From: Thermophilibacter gallinarum
GTDB lineage: Bacteria; Actinomycetota; Coriobacteriia; Coriobacteriales; Atopobiaceae
Assembly: GCF_014982725.1 (NCBI RefSeq)
Contig: NZ_JADCJZ010000002.1
Span: forward strand, 1-64,000
Length of the DNA: 64,000 nt
Direction of reading: 5' to 3'
Shown here piece by piece: positions 59,759-64,000 of this stretch. Within the stretch, counting starts at the first letter, position 1. Each line of letters begins with the position of its first letter. A program made the position numbers and the translations under genes. The notes below the pieces were generated by a model. It saw nothing but the letters and a program-made list of their open reading frames with translations. It searched no databases and had not been told where the DNA came from.

Positions 59759-59878
59759 GGCTGATTACTCTCTTCTGCCCAAAGTCAGCCCGGGGAACGC
59801 GGGCATTCAGGAACGGGAAAACCCTCACGCAGTCGTCACATTGCTCGGCAGCCCCTGAAAGACGGCCGCCGCGGGCGC

Positions 59879-61741
59879 CTAGCGCCTCCGCCGACGTCGG
59901 CTCTCGCGGATGATGTCCTGGGCCACCCAGACGCAGAGCACGAAGGCAGCGAGGTAGCCGAGGAAGCCGATGATGGGGATGCCAAAGATGACCGGCTTGA
60001 TGCGCGCGTAGTAGACCACGGACGAGCCTATGAACAGGCCGGCGATGATTACGCTCATCGTCATTCGGTTGGCGATGCGCGAGAGGTCCTCGAGCGGGTC
60101 CTCGGTGCCCGCCAAGTCGAGGTTCACGCGCAGCTGCCCGCGCGTGAGCATCCGCATGGCAAGCCCCGCCTCCTGGGCCGCGCCGAGAAGCCCGTGCGTG
60201 GCGGCGACGCTCTCCCGCGCCAGCCTCTTCCCCTCGCGCGCCGCGAGCTCACTGGCGGTTGAGTGGGCGCGCAGGTGAGCGTGGATGATCTCCACGATGG
60301 AGACGTCGGGCAGCAGGTCGTGGACCGTGCCCTCCAGCGTCACGAGCGAGCGCGCGAGCATCGTGACCGAGCTCGGGAGCTCGATGCCATCCTTCTGGGC
60401 CATGGAGATCAGCGAGTTCATGAACGCGCCGACGTCCAAATCCGACAGGTCGGCCAGGCCGTAGTCCGCGACGATGGCGTCGAGATCGGCGAGCAGGTGC
60501 GCCTGGTCGACGTCGGAGGTGTCGGACACCGAGAAGCGCATGAGGCCCTCGGCGAGCCCCGGGGAGTCGCAGCGCGCGACGGCGCTCACCATCGTGCCCA
60601 TGGCGGAGCGGTCGTGGCTGGAGAGGCGCCCCATGATGCCGAGGTCGAGGTAGACGATCTTGCCACCCACGATCACGAGGTTGCCGGGGTGCGGGTCGGC
60701 GTGGAAGAAGCCGTCGTCGAGCATCTGGCTCGTGTAGTTGTCGGCCAGCTTGGTCCCGATCTCGGCGAGGTCGTAGCCCTCGGCCACGAGACGGGCGGTG
60801 TCGTTGATCGGGATGCCCTCCACGTAGTCCATGACCACCACGTGGCGCGTGCACAGCGCGGGATAGGGCTTGGGGCAGTCGATGAAGGCGCACCCGGCGT
60901 TGTTGCGGCGAAACTCCTCGAGGCTCCTCGCCTCCACGAGGAAGTCGGTCTCCTCGCGGAAGCTCTGCCAGAGCTCGTCCACCACCGACTGCAGGTCGAC
61001 GAACTGCTCGTCCCCCATGAAGCGGCTCGCGTAGCGCGCGAGCGAGCGCATGATCGAGATGTCCTGCGCCATGATCTCCTGCACGTGGGGGCGCTGGACC
61101 TTGACGGCGACGAGCTCGCCGGTCACCAGGCGCGCCTTGTGCACCTGGGCGACCGACGCCGATCCCAGGGGGCGGTCGTCGATCGCGTCGAAGATCTCCT
61201 CGATCGGACGGTCGTACTCGGCGCGCAGCGCGGCGAGCACCGCGTCGCGGTCCATGGGCTGGACCTCGGTGCGCAGGCGCCCGAGCTCGCGCGTGAAGCC
61301 CTCGGGCAGGATCTCGGAGCGCATGGAGAGGATCTGTCCCGCCTTGACGAAGGTGGGGCCCAGCTCCTCGAGCATGCGCCTCAGACCCTTGGGCGTGAGC
61401 CCGTGGAAGATGTCGTAGCGGCGCACGATCTGCAGGATCTCGCCGATGCGCGCCAGGCGGGAGCCGCGGCTGAGCGCGTACTCGTCGTCGCGACGACCAC
61501 CGAAGAGCCCGATGGTCTGGCTCTCGCCGAGAAGCGACTCCCGGCTCACCCGCTCGTACCACGCGTCGAGAAAGTCCTGGGCGGTGCGCGAGACCCGCGC
61601 CGCCGCCTCGTCGGGGTGCTCCCCCGTCCCGGACACGTCGCCCTCCGCTGCCTCTGCCGCGACGGGCGCCGCCTCCCCCTCGGCAGGCGCCTCGGGGTCG
61701 GTCGCTCGCCCGAGCTCCTCGTTCTTCTCGTCGTGCGTCAC
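59879..61741 (-). CDS. ubiB: UbiB/AarF/ABC1-family atypical kinase
   Basis: A 620-residue protein-kinase-like membrane protein. It has the diagnostic KxGQ motif FVKAGQILSMRSEILP near 133, ATP-site Ala-rich loop GSASVAQVHKA and VAVKVQRP, catalytic HADPHPGN near 345, and LDLGIMGRL as the metal motif. Two C-terminal membrane segments follow (about 555-610). The acidic, Ala-rich N-terminal 55 residues are disordered. Linked to quinone synthesis or lipid handling elsewhere; here the substrate is unknown. It begins 10 bp after a phasin-like gene, suggesting one transcript. Confidence 0.92.
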   Translation of the reverse strand: MTHDEKNEELGRATDPEAPAEGEAAPVAAEAAEGDVSGTGEHPDEAAARVSRTAQDFLDAWYERVSRESLLGESQTIGLFGGRRDDEYALSRGSRLARIGEILQIVRRYDIFHGLTPKGLRRMLEELGPTFVKAGQILSMRSEILPEGFTRELGRLRTEVQPMDRDAVLAALRAEYDRPIEEIFDAIDDRPLGSASVAQVHKARLVTGELVAVKVQRPHVQEIMAQDISIMRSLARYASRFMGDEQFVDLQSVVDELWQSFREETDFLVEARSLEEFRRNNAGCAFIDCPKPYPALCTRHVVVMDYVEGIPINDTARLVAEGYDLAEIGTKLADNYTSQMLDDGFFHADPHPGNLVIVGGKIVYLDLGIMGRLSSHDRSAMGTMVSAVARCDSPGLAEGLMRFSVSDTSDVDQAHLLADLDAIVADYGLADLSDLDVGAFMNSLISMAQKDGIELPSSVTMLARSLVTLEGTVHDLLPDVSIVEIIHAHLRAHSTASELAAREGKRLARESVAATHGLLGAAQEAGLAMRMLTRGQLRVNLDLAGTEDPLEDLSRIANRMTMSVIIAGLFIGSSVVYYARIKPVIFGIPIIGFLGYLAAFVLCVWVAQDIIRESRRRRRR

Positions 61742-61751
61742 GCCGCCGTCC

Positions 61752-62099
61752 CTACTCGGCAGCGTCCGCGTCCTCGGGGGCCTCCTCGACGTCGACCTTC
61801 ACCGAGGCCTCGTCGATCTCGGCCGCCATCTGGGCGACCTTGGCGGCGAACGCGGCGCGCTCCTCGGCCGTCATGGCCTTCATGCGCGCGCGGACGGCGT
61901 TCTCGGAGGTGTTGTCGATGACCTCCTTGGCCTTGCGGGTGAGCTCCTGGTTGAGCGTCTTGCCCTGCTCGACCGTCAGCTCGCCCTTCTTGACCAGCTC
62001 CTCGACGACCTCCTGGGTCTTCTCGGCACCCGTGGCCACGGCGCCCACGCCGGCGAGGAACATCTTGCGAAGGCCCTCTGTCAGGTCAAAGTCCGCCAT
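61752..62099 (-). CDS. Phasin-like small helical protein
   Basis: A 115-residue protein with one long amphipathic helix, resembling phasin/PhaF-like proteins found beside UbiB in many bacteria: KMFLAGVGAVATGAEKTQEVVEELVKKGEL, in parts FLAGVGAVATGAEKT and VVEELVKKGEL, is the recognisable block. The acidic tail ends DADAAE. No polyhydroxyalkanoate genes are near, so the granule role is doubtful. A ribosome site GGAG precedes the ATG. Confidence 0.75.
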   Translation of the reverse strand: MADFDLTEGLRKMFLAGVGAVATGAEKTQEVVEELVKKGELTVEQGKTLNQELTRKAKEVIDNTSENAVRARMKAMTAEERAAFAAKVAQMAAEIDEASVKVDVEEAPEDADAAE

Positions 62100-62215
62100 G
62101 TCAATCCCTTCTCCGCTTCTCCGGCGCGCAGCGCGCCCCTTCCATGCTGACCCTTCTACCCGTTCGGGCTGTGGGCGTTACCGCCGAGCGGGACGAGCGG
62201 TCGGCGGGCGCGGGC

Positions 62216-62893
62216 TCAGCGCGTGCCGAGAAGGACGTGCGCCAGCTGCTCGACCGTGTCGGCGAGCTCGCAGGCGCCGGCCTCCTCGAGCTCGCCCGGA
62301 CGGGCCGCCCCGCCGTAGGTGACGCCGACGCAGGGCACGCCGCACGCCGCCGCGGCGTCCACGTCGTGGTGACGGTCTCCGACCATGACGGTCTCGTCCG
62401 GCCCGACGCCGAGCTCGCGCATCGCGTGCCTGATCAGCGATACCTTGTCGCCCTCCTCGTCGCTCGTCTTCCCGAGCGCCACGTCGAAGAGGCCCGAGAT
62501 CCCGTCGTCGTCGAGCGCGCGGGCGACCAGGCGCATCTGCTTGGAGGAGGCGACGGCCATGAGGCGGCCCGCGGCGCGCACGCGCTCGAGCATGTCGCGC
62601 ACGCCGGGGAAGAGCGGCCACGCCTCCGCGCCTATCTCGTTGTAGATCGCACGGTACTCCGCGGTGATCTGGGCGGCCTCCTCCGGGGAGAAGCCGTACA
62701 CCCACTCGTAGGCCTGCGGGAAGGGCGGGCCCACGAGGCGGGTGAGGTCGCCCATCGCCTCGTCGTCGAGGCCGTGGCGCGCGAGCACCGTCCGCGCCGT
62801 GCCCGTTATGGTCGGCACCGTGTTGGCAAGGGTGCCGTCGAAGTCGAAGATCACGAGCCTTCTGCCCGCGGCGGTCGCGTCCGAAAGTGCCAT
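62216..62893 (-). CDS. HAD-superfamily hydrolase (phosphoglycolate phosphatase-like)
   Basis: A 225-residue HAD phosphatase: motif I IFDFDGTLANT (nucleophile Asp, near 18), cap domain of about 70 helical residues, motif II VASSK, motif III/IV region LGKTSDEEGDK and MVGDRHHDVDAAAACG. Matches the Gph/PpaX-type subgroup. ATG 62893 follows GAGGAGGG. Substrate cannot be predicted. It diverges from the DUF1015 gene across 142 bp. Confidence 0.9.
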   Translation of the reverse strand: MALSDATAAGRRLVIFDFDGTLANTVPTITGTARTVLARHGLDDEAMGDLTRLVGPPFPQAYEWVYGFSPEEAAQITAEYRAIYNEIGAEAWPLFPGVRDMLERVRAAGRLMAVASSKQMRLVARALDDDGISGLFDVALGKTSDEEGDKVSLIRHAMRELGVGPDETVMVGDRHHDVDAAAACGVPCVGVTYGGAARPGELEEAGACELADTVEQLAHVLLGTR

Positions 62894-62950
62894 GCGCCCT
62901 CCTCGCCGTTGCCGTGCGTGTCGCAATGATACCGCGGGACGCGCGGGGGC

Positions 62951-62976
62951 GCCGCCCCGGAATCGCCGGGGCTCAC
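62951..62976. repeat. Isolated half-unit of the 41-bp repeat
   Basis: CCGCCCCGGAATCGCCGGGG near 62952 matches the repeat core with one change in the first block. It is alone in the HAD/DUF1015 gap. Confidence 0.5.
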
Positions 62977-63035
62977 GGGCCACGGCGCGCGGCTGCGGTA
63001 TCATGGCTGCACGAAAGCGCGAGCGAGGAGGCCAC

Positions 63036-64000
63036 ATGCACGTCGAGCCCATCACCTGCTACCGACCCCGTCCCGAGCGGGCGCAGGAGTTCGCCGCGCC
63101 GCCCTACGACGTCTTCGACCGGTCCGGTGCCGCCGCCTACGTTGCCGCCCATCCCGGCACGTTCCTCGCCGTGGACCGTCCCGAGACCGCCTTCCCGACC
63201 GACCACGACCCCTGCGCGGACGACGTCTACGCACATGCCCACGACCTTCTCGCCGAACGCGTCGCCGACGGCACGCTGCTGCGCGACGGCACCCCCTGCT
63301 TCTACCTCTGGCGCCTGCGCGACGCCGGCCACGAGCAGACCGGCATCGTCGCGGCGTTCTCCGTCGACGACTACACCAACGGCATGATCCGCCGTCACGA
63401 GCTCACGCGCCCCGCCAAGGTGGAGGACCGCATCCGCCACATCTCCGCGACCTGTTGCCAGACGGGCCCGGTCCTTCTCGCCTACCAGGGAAACCCCGTG
63501 CTCGAGGCCCTGGTCGAGGCGGCGAAGGCCGCCGAGCCGCTCTACGACTTCAAGGACGGGTCCGGCGTCCGCCACACCGTCTGGCGCGTGGCGCGACCCG
63601 CCGCGGTGGAGTCCCTCCGCCTGATGATGGAGCACGTCGACCGCGCCTACATCGCCGACGGCCATCATCGCGCCGCCGCGGCCGAGCGCGTGTGCCGCTC
63701 CATCCGGACCGACGAGGGCGACCACTGCTCGGGCGGCGAGGCGTACAACTACTTCCTCGGGGCGCTCTTCCCGGTTGGGCAGCTGAGCGTCCGCGCCTAC
63801 GACCGCGTCGTCTCCGACACGAACGGCCTCGACGAGGCGTCCCTGGTCGAGGCCCTCTCCGCGGCGGGCCTCTCGGTCGGCGAGCGGCGCACGGAGCCCG
63901 TGGAGCCGTCCGAGCGCGGGCGCTTCGGGATGTACGCGTTCGGCGCCTGGCGCGAGCTCGCGCTCGAGGGCCCGAGGCCCGAGGGCGCGGTAGCCGGGCT
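63036..64000 (+). CDS. DUF1015-family protein, 3' end cut by window edge
   Basis: The first 321 codons of a DUF1015 (SpoIIE-like-adjacent HpaII group in some annotations) protein of unknown function. Family landmarks: AAPPYDVFD near 20, HELTRPAKVEDRI near 120, QTGPVLLAY and ADGHHRAAAAER near 208. Family members are about 410-440 residues, so about a quarter is missing. ATG 63036 follows GCGAGGAGG. Commonly found beside serine/phosphoglycerate dehydrogenase genes in other bacteria; the downstream gene is not visible. Confidence 0.88.
   Translation, partial: MHVEPITCYRPRPERAQEFAAPPYDVFDRSGAAAYVAAHPGTFLAVDRPETAFPTDHDPCADDVYAHAHDLLAERVADGTLLRDGTPCFYLWRLRDAGHEQTGIVAAFSVDDYTNGMIRRHELTRPAKVEDRIRHISATCCQTGPVLLAYQGNPVLEALVEAAKAAEPLYDFKDGSGVRHTVWRVARPAAVESLRLMMEHVDRAYIADGHHRAAAAERVCRSIRTDEGDHCSGGEAYNYFLGALFPVGQLSVRAYDRVVSDTNGLDEASLVEALSAAGLSVGERRTEPVEPSERGRFGMYAFGAWRELALEGPRPEGAVAG

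Overview
This window looks like a chromosomal segment from a high-GC, Gram-positive, saccharolytic anaerobe. My best guess is the class Coriobacteriia (Olsenella/Atopobium/Collinsella-like). That assignment is inferred from protein style, gene order, a twin-pstB pst operon and a RecJ-helicase fusion. No 16S gene or database search supports it. Coding density is high. There is no prophage, IS transposase, CRISPR array or plasmid/ICE module. The unusual material is mostly in the intergenic regions, which are rich in structured repeats and RNA leaders.

Layout. 1-6463: partial MarR regulator, argS, pncB, a small membrane protein, a PflX-type radical SAM protein and a TagO/WecA-type lipid-linked sugar transferase, all on the minus strand. 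6464-6930: a 6S-like RNA and tRNA-Ala(CGC). 7011-14938: a YlmA-type ABC ATPase diverging from a branched-chain amino-acid cluster (ilvA, a repeat array, a T-box-like leader, ilvD-ilvB-ilvN, a perfect palindrome, ilvC). 14957-21824: a maltodextrin/alpha-glucoside operon on the minus strand (binding protein, MalF, MalG, LacI regulator, MalQ, MalK) with LacI-type operators. 22045-24626: a small leader ORF with its own terminator, then infC-rpmI-rplT with an L20-type attenuator leader and an AUA start for infC, then ferritin and tRNA-Leu(CAA). 24938-31357: MBL-fold hydrolase, bifunctional RelA/SpoT and a giant RecJ fused to a superfamily 2 helicase. 31548-38839: tgt, ptsH, a tail-anchored coiled-coil protein, queA, corA, and an overlapping operon of an HExxH membrane protein, a nitroreductase and queH. 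39045-42695: a MetRS-like synthetase with an atypical KMSKS site and a hydrolase-GNAT fusion. 42782-50089: pstSCAB1B2-phoU-phoB-phoR with a PHO box. 50333-59010: two tandem heterodimeric ABC exporters sharing one MarR regulator and a duplicated operator. 59129-64000: HdeD-like protein, UbiB/AarF kinase, phasin-like protein, HAD phosphatase and a partial DUF1015 protein.

How genes work together. ilvA-D-B-N-C cover most of isoleucine/valine synthesis. The mal operon pairs maltodextrin uptake with cytosolic glucanotransferase. tgt, queA and queH install queuosine in tRNA, with no preQ precursor genes in view. The pst-pho block is a complete phosphate-sensing and uptake unit.

Most novel signals. 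(1) Intergenic inverted repeats with a shared core but locus-private arms (35741-35845 and 41081-41164). (2) Arrays of a 16-bp motif at exactly 41-bp spacing that flip orientation about a centre (9165-9388, 54375-54592, truncated at 59022-59110). (3) A duplicated paired-palindrome operator controlling twin exporters. (4) A T-box-like leader that seems to lack the tRNA-acceptor-pairing bases. (5) An isolated 19-codon ORF plus strong terminator upstream of the mal operon. (6) An apparent bias for the oligomer CGAGAAGG/CCTTCTCG regardless of reading frame.
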